From Auricularia sp. M13 (Eukaryota > Basidiomycota > Agaricomycetes > Auriculariales > Auriculariaceae): DNA of 64,000 nucleotides. Below the pieces are notes generated by a model. The model saw only the letters and a list, made by a program, of their open reading frames with translations. It was not told where the DNA came from and searched no databases. The stretch lies in contig CM073198.1 in NCBI GenBank assembly GCA_037042915.1, positions 1,178,001 to 1,242,000 on the forward strand, given 5' to 3'. Every line of letters starts with the position of its first letter. Position 1 is the stretch's first letter. Shown one piece after another: positions 46,428 through 56,832 of the stretch. Position numbers and translations under genes: made by a program.

Positions 46428-47865
46428 TTACGAGAACCAGCTGGTCCAACCCGACTTTGTGAGTTTTGCCGTGTCGCGCTCGTCTGCGCAGGTGAACTTT
46501 ATTCTGTTGTGGGTGGCCTTGGCGGTGATCGTCGTGCCGTTCCAGCCGTCTGGACCTGAATTGGGCGTGAGTTACTACGATATACATTCCGCAGCGTCGC
46601 ACGCACCGACGAGACCCAAATCGCCCATGAAGCACTTACTCTCGCCCTTCGCCTCACTCAAGATCGTGAGCTGCGGCGGGACGACGGTCGAGCCATGCGT
46701 CGTTTTCGTGCTGACGGCGCCGACAAAGCCACGTGGGAGCATGATGCTCACCCTGCCGTACTCCGCGCGCACTTCGATCTCACACGGGCGGTTCCCGAGT
46801 GAGTGCTGCAAAAATTGTCTCTCATCAGCATCCATGTTTGGAGGAGGAGCAGAAGACACGCACCAAGCGCACATCCACACTTGAATACTCCGAATCGAAC
46901 ACCATCCGCACCTTCTCCTCCCCTTATTCTGCACAAATAAAAAAACCTCCAAATAAGACCTTCCTCCACCCTGAGAAACTATTCCATCCTAGAATTGATG
47001 TCCATCCCAAAATAAGCGCCCGCCCTCCAAATGGGGATGTGTCCATCCAAACTGGGCGATGTCCATCCCAAATAAGCGCCCACCCTCCCAAAATGACCCA
47101 CCTCCAATTTTTGCGAGGACATCTGTCCCAGCCACCCATTCCATCCTAGATATTATATAAGCGGCCCCTCGGCAGCAGAGCTGAGATTCTCGGACCGAAC
47201 TCGGACGCGCACTCCGGATGCTTCTGAGCTGCTTCTTGGACTTCGGCCGCATACTCGGAAGCATCCGGAGTGCGCGTCCGAGTTCGGTCCGAGAATCTCA
47301 GCTCTGCCGCCGAGGGGCCGCTTATATAATATCTAGGATGGAATGGGTGGCTGGGACAGATGTCCTCACAAAATTTGGAGGTGGGTCATTTTGGAAGGAT
47401 CGGCGCTTATTTGGGATGGACATCGCCCAGTTTGGATGGACACATCCCCATTTGGAGGGCGGGCGCTTATTTTGGGATGGAAATTAATTCTAGGATGGAA
47501 TAGTTTCTCAGGGTGGAGGAAGGTCTCATTTGGAGGTTTTTATTTTTGTGCAGAATAAGGAGGATACGATCCAGGCTGGCAGGAGAATCGACGACCCACA
47601 TGTCGGCGGCCACTGCAGCGTGGCAGCTCGCAAGGCGCAAATTTGGGCGCGGGTCTGCGCCGTCTGGGAGCGGCGCGAGGAGCGACTCGGGCACGGTGAG
47701 CGAGGAGTCGATGAAGTACGAGACGCCCTTGACGCGGCTGTGCGTGCGCGCGATGTCGAGGTGGTTGCTCCGCGCGAGGCCCGGCGGTGGAGCACTTGCA
47801 CCCACGCGTGGGCGTCGACACGGGCGTGCGTCCTTATAAGTTGGACCGCAGCCACGGGAAGAAGT
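46428..47865 (-). pseudogene. DUF7330 gene copy 2, split by a foldback element
   Basis: Two halves of one minus-strand gene lie on either side of the insertion at 46922-47560. The N-half (47561 to about 47865) reads LARSNHLDIARTHSRVKG, SSLTVPESLLAPLPDGAD, RPNLRLASCHAAVAADMW and VVDSPASLDR. The C-half begins with EEKVRMVFDSEY, then HSLGNRPCEIEVRAEYGRV, LPRGFVGAVSTKTTHG and the last exon DGWNGTTITAKATHNRI...GWTSWFS. The C-half keeps the intron plan of copy 3 and an intact last exon. No start codon was found for the N-half. The insertion point is the variable linker between VVDS and EEK. Confidence 0.8.
46922..47560. mobile_element. 639-bp foldback (palindromic) element
   Basis: Two arms of about 307 bp (46922-47228 and 47254-47560) are near-perfect reverse complements around a 25-nt loop; the symmetry axis is at about 47241. 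Ends read CCTTATTCTGCAC and GTGCAGAATAAGG. Arms contain sub-repeats of GGGATGGACATC and AAATAAGCGCCC. There is no transposase frame; the mirrored frames on each strand simply reflect the palindrome. No clear direct target duplication. Arm identity is high, so it is young or kept alike by conversion. A transcript of it would fold into a long double-stranded RNA. Confidence 0.88.
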
Positions 47866-47998
47866 GGTGTAATTGGCGCTTCCAGCTGGGACCAAAAGCT
47901 ACTGATTCATTGTACAACATCGTGAAATTTCCAATGTCAAAAACCAAAACTACAGTACAGTCGCGACCGCCTGCGTTGAACATAACTTGTAGAGCGCG

Positions 47999-48920
47999 CT
48001 AAGAGCTGAACCAGCTGGTCCAACCCGATTTCTTCAGTTTCGCAGCGTCCCGCTCTTCCGCGCAAGTGAACTTGATTCTGCCGTGCGTGGCCTTCACGGT
48101 GATGGTCGTGCCGTGCCAACCGTCCGCACCTGAAATCGCAAGAAAACAAATGTAAGTTGCTAACTTATGCACAGAAACGAGAAGATCCTCACCAACAAGA
48201 CCCAAATCGCCCATGAAGTACTTGCCCTCGCCCTTCGCGTCGCTCAAAATCGTGAGCTGCGGCGGGACGACGGTCGAGCCGTACGTCGTGCTCGTGCTGA
48301 CAGCACCGACGAAGCCGCGCGGGAGCATGATGTTGACCCTGCCGTATCCCGCGTGCACCTCGACCTCACACGGGCGGTTGCCAAGCGAGTGCTGCCAGTG
48401 AATAACGCCAACATCAGCATCTAGGCAGCCGAGGCAAGAAATAAGGCATGGAACGCACCAGCCGTACGTCGACACTGCCATATTCCGAATCGAACACCAA
48501 ACGCGTCTTCTCCTCCTGCCCCTCCGAGCCCTTCCTATCCGGAGCGGGAGAGGAATCGACGACCCAGACATCAGCATCGACCGCAGCATAGCAGCTCGCG
48601 AGGCGGAGATTCGGGCGCGGCGCCGCAGGGTCTGCGCCGTCCGGGAGGGGCGCCAGCAGCGACTCGGGCACGGCGAGCGCGGGGTCGATGAGGTACGCGC
48701 CCTTGACGCGGTTGTGCGTGCGCGCGATGTCCAGCAGGTTGCTCCGCGCGATACCCGGCGGAGGCGGTGTGCCGGGACTGCTGGGTGTTGCGGCGCTGGT
48801 GCTGGACGTCACAGTGGATGGCCCAGCGGTGGAGGACTGGACAGCGGTGAAGGCGGCGGCGGATGCGCCGATGTAGGGCGGCGGCGCATCTTCTGCTGCG
48901 AGTTGAGACTTCGAGACCAT
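47999..48920 (-). CDS. DUF7330-type protein, copy 3
   Basis: Exons 48459-48920, 48193-48391 and 47999-48129 give 263 aa. I start at MVSKSQLAAEDAPPPY (ATG at 48920); a longer frame upstream lacks support. A Ser/Thr/Ala-rich disordered N-terminus with a PPPY motif precedes the domain: SNLLDIARTHNRVKGAYLID, RPNLRLASCYAAVDADVWV, RLVFDSEYGSVDVRL, HAGYGRVNIMLPRGFVG, KYFMGDLG, TVKATHGRIKFT. PPxY motifs can recruit WW-domain ubiquitin ligases (inference). Function of the domain is unknown. It is the closest relative of the interrupted copy 2 lying directly downstream. Confidence 0.85.
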
Positions 48921-49278
48921 GTCGGTATGAAAATTGGAGAAACGGGCGTTCGTGCGTCGTTTTATGTCGCTGGAGGCTGTCCAGCAGAGGACTGCGCAGG
49001 GCTGTGGCGCGGGCGGCGCACAGCCGCTAGGCACGTTTGTGTGGCTATGCGGCATTCACGGGCCGGGGCTGCCGAGGACGCGAACAGCCATCATCAATGT
49101 CCTTTGCTCTGAGTGCTCGGCGACACACGAGGATGGTTGGCGCTGTCATAACCAACCCACTATGATTCGGGCTTCAGAGGATGCGCAGAACGCGTCCGTT
49201 GGATGAAGTCTGGTACATTCGTTGGCAAAGCTTCGAGTGCGAGGCCCATGTACAGTGCCATACATATTCAGGCTCAAC
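48921..49278. other. Intergenic stretch
   Basis: DUF7330 copy 3 promoter and subtilase 3' flank. Nothing else is seen. Confidence 0.45.
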
Positions 49279-50999
49279 TCATACTGTCACTGGCAGGCGA
49301 ACGCCGTTGTTGATCAGCTCGTTGATGGTGTCTGCAGCTTCACGGAGGGTTAGCAGTGACGAACGAATGCCAAAAGACGCCGCAACGACATACGCAGGCC
49401 AGTGAGAATTCCATCTGGGCTGAACTCCTTGATGCGCGCCAGGACCTCCGCGGTGGGCTTGTTGCCCTCCAAGCCGATAAAATACGCGACGAGACCAGCC
49501 TGAGGTGAGATAAGCACGGTAACAACACGGAAGTGCAGCTTCCAGTGAGAAAAAACACAGACCACATGAGGACTCGCCATGGACGTCCCAGACATGACGG
49601 CTGTGCCGTTTAGCGCTGAAAGTCAGAGGTTTCTGGGCGTGAATACTTCTGTTGTAGATTGCCGTTCAAGGGATGGGACTCACAGTCAATGGCAGCAGAA
49701 ACGACAAATACTCCAGGCGCAAAGATGTCGACGAGCGGCCCGTGGTTGGAGAAAGGCGCCATGCGGTCGTCGATGGTCGATGCGCCGACGGTGATCACCG
49801 CAGGGGCGCGACCTGGGCTCCAATAGTCGACATCGAGGTTCGAGTTGCCTGCGGCGACGATGACGTGCACGCCGGCGTTGACGGCCTGTCGTGAAGAATT
49901 CATTGTGGCGTTCAGTGACAAAATATTGAGGAATGGGCGTAAAGCCTACCGCAGTCACCGCCGCGTCCAGTGCCTCGCTGGCTTGATAGTGAAGGCTCAT
50001 GTTGATCACGCTGGGACGCCGCGTCCTCGTTGTGGCTTCCTCAACAACCCAGTTGACGGCAGCGATGCTGAAATCTGTTAGCTCTGAAACAGAGCTTCAA
50101 AGCGTGAAGCTCACGCGTCAGAAATAGCTACAACTGACGTTAGAAAGCAGCCACAATGCGTAACAAGCGAAGAACCTACCACCGACACCATCGTCGTCAA
50201 GAACGCGTACGGCGATGACATTCGCTGCCTTTGCTACCCCGTAATGCCTTCCTGCGGCAGTGCCAGCTTAACTTCAATGAGCAACATTCCGCATCGTAGG
50301 TGGTCGACTTGCCAACATGAGTACCGTGCCCTTCGACATCGACCTGGGCATAGCCGCCGAAATTCTGAAGCAACATTCATCAGCCATAGACCAAAGAAAG
50401 GCAGGTTATTTCTTCACCAATCCCCAGCGGGCGCGACCCCCGAAATCTTCATGCTCGACCAAAACACCTGAAACGTCGTCGTCAGAAAATCATGCCACCA
50501 AACGAAATCCATTCGCACCGCTGTCGATGATGTAGATATCAACCCCCTTGCCCGCAGACCGGTCGTAGGTGTAGTTATAGCTCAGCGCCTCGTACTCGGA
50601 AGCCGGGTCGAGCTTCTGCAGCTGCGAGATGCGCTGCAGACCCCACGGTGCGTCGGTCTGCCTTTTGATTCGGGCGACACCGCCAAGCGTGTCGTGCTCG
50701 ATGGCCGCGACGTCGCCCGAGGCGCGCAGCGCCAGCAGGGCATCATCGCTGAATGTCGCGGCGAAGGCGTTCAGAGTCGGCCATTCATACTTGATATGCG
50801 CCGCGTCGAACGAGGTGAGCAGCGAGGAGAAGCTGGCGTTCTGGCCGATGCGCGCGACAGCGTGTTCCTTGAGCGTTACAATGTAGCTTCCCGCGCGCAA
50901 TGGTCCTCGCGCGGCGGGAATCGACAGCAGGCTTGGAGCGGCATTGGCTGCGCCGAGCAGCGCGAGTGACAGAGTTGCGATGCGTGCAATGGAGTACAT
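49279..50999 (-). CDS. Secreted subtilisin-like serine protease (S8, proteinase-K type)
   Basis: Nine exons (50519-50999, 50418-50467, 50313-50364, 50180-50251, 49950-50074, 49684-49885, 49563-49615, 49394-49499, 49279-49337) give 399 aa. A signal peptide (about 1-20) and an inhibitor-I9 propeptide (GSYIVTLKEHA, about 38-105) precede the mature enzyme near ARIKRQTDAPWGLQR. The catalytic triad is Asp159 (IYIIDSG), His190 (EGHGTHV) and Ser339 (SGTSMASPH); the oxyanion Asn is in AAGNSN. Known role: extracellular protein digestion. The segment after GTHV is shorter than usual (GRHYGVAK without the GTI loop). Intron 3 is a GC-AG intron (G|GCAAGT). All joins keep phase, so the gene looks intact. 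Confidence 0.93.
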
Positions 51000-51624
51000 C
51001 GCGTCAACCGGGACTGTTGGGAGAACCGAAGACAGGCTCGCTGCGCCCTGCAGTCTTATAGGGAGCCCACATCATTGCGGAAGCCGGCATCCACATGAGC
51101 AGCACGAGAATCTTCGCCCAGAAGAGTGCGTATGCTGTGCGATCTGGAGCAAGTGAACGAAGCGCCCCCAGAATTGCCAGGATAGATGGGTGGAAGAGCA
51201 CATTGGCGATAATTGGCGTTTTGAAAATCCAACATGAGCGGGTACGAGTCCAGGATAACCAGATTAAGGCGAAGATATCCATCGACAAGCACAGCACGTG
51301 CTGATCACATGCCCACAACCCGTCAACGCGCTTCGCAGTCGTGTCAACCGCCAATCCGGTACCCATGGCCCGTCTTAAGGACTTGAAGAGTAGAATGTTC
51401 CTGCATATCGAAGGACAAGTTGTGCACGTCGGACATCGAATCCTTCCTCGTCTCTTCTTCCGATTTAACGTTGTTAGTCAGCATTTCAATGACGCGGCGC
51501 TGGCTCTGGTCCACAATCAATACCTGGGACGAAGAAAGGCGCTGTACGTGCGCCATTGTATCTGTTTTGCTTGAATTTATTCGCTGGACCAGCAGTAGTT
51601 AGATTTGCACACAGGCTCACTCTA
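51000..51624. other. Intergenic stretch between subtilase and MITE
   Basis: Subtilase promoter region. No gene recognised. Confidence 0.45.
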
Positions 51625-51774
51625 CTGTACCATTACGACCGTTTGTTCATCTTATCGAAAAAATCTTATCTGATGGAGCTCCGATAAGTAATCGGAGGCG
51701 ATTTATGGTATCTAACCTTTTTCTTGGAGGCCAGTGTTACACGTTACAATGAACATATGGTCGTAATGGTACAG
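51625..51774. mobile_element. 150-bp MITE with 26-bp inverted repeats and TA duplication
   Basis: The left end CTGTACCATTACGACC and its complement at the right end match at 24 of 26 positions. TA flanks both ends (51623-51624, 51775-51776). The interior is A/T-rich and noncoding. The ends differ from those of the 29.95-kb MITE, so it is a second family, again Tc1/mariner-like by target choice. Confidence 0.82.
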
Positions 51775-52083
51775 TATCTTGCATCCAGTCATCTTCCGAT
51801 CGACCAGACGAGTCTCGATGCTTCCACTTTTTCTTGGTTTCGTAGCAGCAGCCTCTGTGGCTTCCTGGAAGCCACGGAAGTCAGGCACGGCTCTGGATGA
51901 AGTACATATAATGCTCTTCCTCCTTCTGGTATGAACCTGGCCGTGGGTGGCGCAAACATACGACCCTGGGTTTTATCGTTCGGCTGCCAGATCGCATCTG
52001 CTGCGCAGCATCCGATCGATTCATAAACGCGCCGGCTGTGCGTCTCGAGTGGCTGGTCATTGATCTATCTCCCCAGCTCACGA

Positions 52084-53271
52084 ATGACTTCAACGCCACC
52101 GCGCATTGCGATTATAGGCGGCGGCCCTAGCGGCCTCGTCCTTCTCAACGTGCTTGCGCGGCACGACATCCCGGCGACACTCTACGAGCGCGACGAGGAA
52201 TCAGGCACGCGCGCGCACCTCGGTGGGATGCTTGACCTGCACATTGACGCTGGCCAGGCCGCGATGAAGGGTGCCGGGCTGTGGGACGCGTTCGAGAAGC
52301 ATGCGCGGCCGGAGGGGCAGGAGATGAGGATCTCGGACAAGACGGGCGAGATACTATTCCACCTCGTACCCCCACCCGACGCGGAGCAGCATGCCGCGCC
52401 GGAGATTGATCGCACAGTCCTGCGCAATATTCTACTCGAGGGCGCGCCGGCGGGCAGTATCAAGTGGGGCCATTCGCTCGTTTCTGCTGCGCCCGTGCCG
52501 GGGACGGCGGAATGGGAGCTCACGTTCGCCAACGGCTACAAGACCGTCGTAGACTTGCTTGTGGGTGCGGATGGCGCGCGGTCCCGCGTACGGCCGCTCG
52601 TGACGGACGTGCAGCCGGAGTACACTGGCATCACGTGTCTCGAGCTCTCCTTCGACTCGCGCGCGCACCCCGAGCTCGCGGCGCGCATTGGGAACGGCTC
52701 GATGTTTGCTTTAGACGAGTACAAAGGCATCGCCTCGCAGCGCAACGGCGACGGCCGCATCCGCACGTACCTCTACTTCCACCGCGACGAGGACAAGGAG
52801 CGCGCCTCTGGGTCGCCCGTGGTCTCCGACCCAGAGGCTGCGATCTCCGACGCGTTGGCGCGCTACGAAGGGTGGGCGCCATGGCAGCGCGAGTTATTGA
52901 GCTTCGCCGACCGCAACGCCGTGTACCTCCGCCCGTTCTACATGCTCCCCGTCGGTTTCTCCTGGGATCACCGCGCGGGTGTGACGCTCATCGGCGACTC
53001 CATGAGTCTCATGCCCCCGTTTGCCGGCAAGGGCGCGAACATTGCGATGCTCGCTGCTCTGAAGCTTGGGCTCGCACTGGCCTCCGTGCGAGGCCGCCCA
53101 TTGACTGAAGTCGATGCTAAGGTCGCCGAGTATGAGCTGGAGATTCGGCCACTTGCTGCTAAGGACGCTGCGGATACGGAGAGGAACCGACAGACGCTCC
53201 TTTTTGCTGAGCATGGCGCGAGGGATAACTGGGTACCGCTGTTGAAAAAGGCGGCAGCGGCGAAGAAGTAA
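52084..53271 (+). CDS. FAD-dependent monooxygenase, TetX/UbiH-like
   Basis: A single-exon 395-aa frame. The true ATG is at 52084 (MTSTPPRIAIIGGG); the upstream extension starts with TTG. The FAD-binding GxGxxG is IGGGPSGLVLLNVLARHD, followed by the dinucleotide-strand Glu in YERD, the second motif LVGADGARSRVR (DG motif) and the third GDSMSLMPPFAGKGANIAM (GD motif). All three signatures of aromatic-hydroxylase flavoproteins are present. Family knowledge: such enzymes hydroxylate phenols or other rings with NAD(P)H, and bacterial homologues inactivate tetracyclines; the substrate here is unknown. It has no introns in an intron-rich region, so acquisition from bacteria is possible. No signal peptide. 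Confidence 0.9.
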   Translation: MTSTPPRIAIIGGGPSGLVLLNVLARHDIPATLYERDEESGTRAHLGGMLDLHIDAGQAAMKGAGLWDAFEKHARPEGQEMRISDKTGEILFHLVPPPDAEQHAAPEIDRTVLRNILLEGAPAGSIKWGHSLVSAAPVPGTAEWELTFANGYKTVVDLLVGADGARSRVRPLVTDVQPEYTGITCLELSFDSRAHPELAARIGNGSMFALDEYKGIASQRNGDGRIRTYLYFHRDEDKERASGSPVVSDPEAAISDALARYEGWAPWQRELLSFADRNAVYLRPFYMLPVGFSWDHRAGVTLIGDSMSLMPPFAGKGANIAMLAALKLGLALASVRGRPLTEVDAKVAEYELEIRPLAAKDAADTERNRQTLLFAEHGARDNWVPLLKKAAAAKK

Positions 53272-53638
53272 CCACAGTACCTGGCAGCTGCGTAAGTCTG
53301 ATCATTTTTACTGTACAATTCACATTGTCTCTCGTACACAGTGTGTCAGTGACAAATAAAGTGTAAGTTCGGCGAAGAATGTTGTCAACGTCTGCGGCGG
53401 CACGAGAAAGACCACACTATGAGCAGTCCCCGTAAAAGACAGCGCCAGAGGAACGGGATTTGCGACGACGCGAGCATGCGACCAGTCCAAAGGCAAGGAG
53501 CATCGTCGGACTTTGGCGTCCGCTCCGCTCTTCCTCACGCTTCGTCTTTGCAAACTATATTCTGAATGAGACGCATTGATTCATCAATCTTATTGGTAGT
53601 ATATAGAAAGCTGCGTCGCGCCAATAGCGCATTCGTAT
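53272..53638. other. Convergent spacer between two flavoprotein genes
   Basis: 367 bp with both 3' flanks; no gene. Confidence 0.5.
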
Positions 53639-54793
53639 TTACAGGAACTTACTTGGATGCAATTTTTTCAGGTTCGCACAGGAGATCTTGCCCTCCATTA
53701 CAAGCTCGCTGAGGGCTTTGCCCGTACCGGGGCCGTTGCAAATACCCCAGCACGTATGCCCCACGCCTATCACAAGTCCCGCCATACCATGAATCTCGCC
53801 AATAATAGGTCCACCTCCCGTCGCGACATTGGGCAAATAACACGCTTGCCTGACGAGCGGCGTAGCCTTCGCCAGCGCCGGCGATATCGCGGCGACCTGC
53901 GTCCGAATGGCCTCGCATTTTTCCTCGTCGACCGCAACCTGGGCAGACGTTTCCGGCAGCGGCAAGCTGTCCGAGCCGAAGCATGCGTAGACCTCGTCGT
54001 TCGGGCGCGCGTAAATCTCTGGCGCAGCGGTGCGCCCGTCTGGCAGCGCGATTTCGGTGAACACGCAGTATGCTGATATAGACATCGTTGGCGGCGGCCG
54101 GAGCGTGATGGAGTGCGCGCGCGACGCGGTAATCAAGCCTTGCAGCGCGGGAAGAACGCGAGGTGACCAAGGCCCGGCGGCGAGCACGATATGCGACGCA
54201 GGTAACGTCTCCCCGCTGGCCAGTTGCACGCCCGTGACTCGGCCGCCACCCGAGTTAATCTTTGTGACGCGTGCCTTGACGAATTGGGCTCCGCGTTCCT
54301 GGGCGAGGGCGAGCATGCTGGTCGTGAACTGGTACGGATGCACCTGCGCCGTCTCTCCCTCGAACGGCATGTAGCTCTCCGTTAAATCCGCGCGAATCCA
54401 GTCCAAGTCGCTAGGCAGGCTGCGCTTGCCCCTCTTCTTGGTCCTCTCGTGGAGCCCGTCCATGTTCTCGCCGTGTTCTGCTGCGCCGCGCCCCTCCCAT
54501 TGCCCACATCCGACAATGCGATAGCCCCACCGTGTCGCGCCGCCGTGCTCTTCCGCCAGCTTACGGTGCTCCTCATACGAAACGGCAACGAGCTCTTTCG
54601 GATACGCCCATGTCGCGACGAGCCCGCCGGCCTTGCCGCTCGCGCCGCCCGCCACGTCTGCTGCTTCGACGACCGTCACGCTGTCGCGCGATACGTCGAA
54701 CGAAGCATGCCGCGTGATATAGTAGGCCGTCGTGCAGCCTATGATTCCGCCGCCTATGATTATTATTCGCTTCGACTCTGAGCCTGGCGACAT
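53639..54793 (-). CDS. FAD-dependent oxidoreductase, D-amino-acid-oxidase/glycine-oxidase-like (DAO family)
   Basis: I take the ATG at 54793 (MSPGSESKRIIIIGGG), giving 384 aa. An in-frame ATG at 54937 would add 48 residues rich in Arg and Leu that could be a targeting peptide. The N-terminal GxGxxG (IIGGGIIGCTTAYY), the VVEAADVAGGASGKAGG segment typical of DAO-type enzymes, and the C-terminal GGGPIIGEI and GHTCWGICNGPGTGK blocks define the family. Close fungal relatives are often annotated as FAD-dependent oxidoreductases of unknown amine or amino-acid substrate. There is no intron. It is convergent with the intronless monooxygenase, an unusual pair in this window. Confidence 0.88.
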   Translation of the reverse strand: MSPGSESKRIIIIGGGIIGCTTAYYITRHASFDVSRDSVTVVEAADVAGGASGKAGGLVATWAYPKELVAVSYEEHRKLAEEHGGATRWGYRIVGCGQWEGRGAAEHGENMDGLHERTKKRGKRSLPSDLDWIRADLTESYMPFEGETAQVHPYQFTTSMLALAQERGAQFVKARVTKINSGGGRVTGVQLASGETLPASHIVLAAGPWSPRVLPALQGLITASRAHSITLRPPPTMSISAYCVFTEIALPDGRTAAPEIYARPNDEVYACFGSDSLPLPETSAQVAVDEEKCEAIRTQVAAISPALAKATPLVRQACYLPNVATGGGPIIGEIHGMAGLVIGVGHTCWGICNGPGTGKALSELVMEGKISCANLKKLHPSKFL

Positions 54794-55227
54794 CGGTGAG
54801 AGTGGGAGTGCAAGTGACGTGAGCCGGGTGGCTCCGGACCGCTCCCCGATCATTCGTTGTTTTCCCTTTTTGGGCAAACTTTCGATGGCTTTGACAACTA
54901 CATGCCATGGCGCGCACCTTCCCAGGCGGGGTAGCATTTATGCTCCTCCTATAGCATTTTAGTCAGCTGAACTGCGTCTCTCCATATCCCGCCATTATGT
55001 CATACTCATATTGTACACTCGCCGCCCTGGTGGATAAATCATTATCGGAAGGCAACTCGCCAACCATTCCCGACTCTGATTGAAGTCCCAAGCGGACGTG
55101 GTACAATAACTCGCCATATCACTGGAATATGCACAGGTGAATGTCTTGGATTCCCATCGATTCGCAGTTGCCACTGCGGGGCATTCATAAAAGTACAAGC
55201 AACAAGGCTACGTCTCCGACGTTTCCG
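54794..55227. other. Intergenic stretch upstream of the DAO-like gene
   Basis: Holds the possible N-terminal extension of the DAO-like gene (to 54937), its promoter and the 3' flank of DUF7330 copy 4. Confidence 0.45.
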
Positions 55228-56088
55228 CTAGGACACGATGCACTCGCTGGGGACCTCATCTCCGGCCAACGTGACTCTAATCTTCCCCACGGGCGCCACA
55301 ATTTCAATCGTCGAACCCTGCCAGTCGTTCTCACCTGCAAATCGAAATGGGGGGAAGGGAATAGTGAGCAAAGTTTGCTCCTCAATGCAGCATTACTGAC
55401 CAAGTCGCGTCAGGTCTCCTTTGAAGTACTTTCCCTCGCCCTCCACCTCGCTCAGAGTCGCGAACGTCACTGGCATCATTGCCGGCCCGCACGACGTGGT
55501 CGTCTTCACGACGCCCACAAAGTCGCGCGGGAGGGTGAGTGTGATGTTGCGCCCCGAACGCGCCTCGATCAGGCAACGACTCGTTCCCGTATGATGCTGT
55601 AGAGCAAGCATCCTTAGTTCACGACTATCGCACGTGGACTCACGCCCGCATACTGTACGTACAATGCGAATCTTGAGATGCGCATCCCTCGATATGAAGA
55701 CGAGGCGCACGGTTTCGCCGGACGGCGCATTCACCGGCAGCACCCAGACATCGGCCTCGACGCTCTGGTTGCTCGCCAGCCGCAGATTAGGACGGGCGCC
55801 ATCCAGCTGCAGCTCGTCGGGCAGCGGCGCGAGCAGCGTATCGGGAACGCTGACGGACGGGTCGACGACATACTCGCCCCTGATGCCCTCCTTCGGGCGC
55901 GAAATGTTCAGAAGGTTGCAGCGCGGGATATCGGGCGGTGCTCGCGGCGGCGGCGAATCGGGCTCGGCAGCAGTTTGCTCTTTGCCAGGCTTGCCGATGT
56001 TGTCGCCGTTGTTGCCCGGGCCTGTACCGCGGTATGGCGGCGGGTTCTCGTCGCCGCGGTTGGGATGCGTGGACGTACTGCTCGTCAT
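55228..56088 (-). CDS. DUF7330-type protein, copy 4
   Basis: Exons 55663-56088, 55401-55596 and 55228-55334 give 242 aa. The disordered N-terminus carries PPPY. The domain runs RCNLLNISRPKEGIRGEYVV, RPNLRLASNQSVEADVWVL, RLVFISRDAHLKIRI, LIEARSGRNITLTLP, KYFKGDL and IEIVAPVGKIRVTLAG. Both intron positions and phases (0 and 1) match copies 1 and 3, so all four derive from one ancestral gene. It is the most diverged copy. Function is unknown. Confidence 0.83.
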
Positions 56089-56832
56089 GTCGCGGCGTCG
56101 ATGGAAGAGCTAGAGGCCGTCGGACTTGCAGTGCGGGAACGCCTCAGTTCGGCTGCTAACATGCTGTCGAACGACTGAGACCGAGTCGGCGTCAAGCTCT
56201 TGGGCTCACAGTGTCATGATTGAATGGTCTCCTTGTTCTCTCACCTCGATGGCTGTAATGCTTGCGCTTCACGAACCAGGATTTAGACGAGTTCAAACAC
56301 AACCGCATTGAAAGGGTATCACGCGGCCAAATGTAGTTATCAGTGAAGGCTATTAGAGATGCAACATATGAGACAGGCATAATATAAGGTGGGGTGCTCA
56401 GTTCCATCCCGTCAATTGGCCCAGGCTGCGATACATGAGTATCTCACCCACCTCATGAGTCATGAGCAGCGTGCGCAAGATACAAAAGACCTTGAGATCG
56501 AGGGCTAGCGGATCCATAGAATGACCCGTTGACGGTGCAAAATGACCGAGAAAAGAGGGCGAGCAGGTCGCCGATAATCTGACCAAACGTCTGCGCGGAG
56601 GGGTGCCGTAGTTGCGGCGCTGTCAGTGAATCCGGCTCTTCCACAAACCTAACGGACCATCGCTGTGCGTTGTACTCCTATCATCCTGTCATTTATTTCC
56701 TTCAATTCCTGAGTCTCTGACCATGCACGCTGTATACATAGAATCACCTAAACTAAAAATTTCCGTTCCGTTGACACTGTTTGTTTGATGCCGCGCGCAG
56801 CTCCACTCCGACCGCCTCTCCCACAAACATCC
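56089..56832. other. Intergenic stretch with a possible relic
   Basis: On the minus strand two adjacent frames (56453-56644 and 56398-56586) read as fragments with DPLALDLKVFCILRTLLM and HEVGEILMYRSLGQLTGWN, which look coding-like but belong to no family I know. The right end is the TPR gene promoter. Confidence 0.35.

Noticed and set aside
46989-47487. Two similar 90-aa frames on opposite strands
   Set aside because: They are mirror images produced by the palindrome of the foldback element, not genes.
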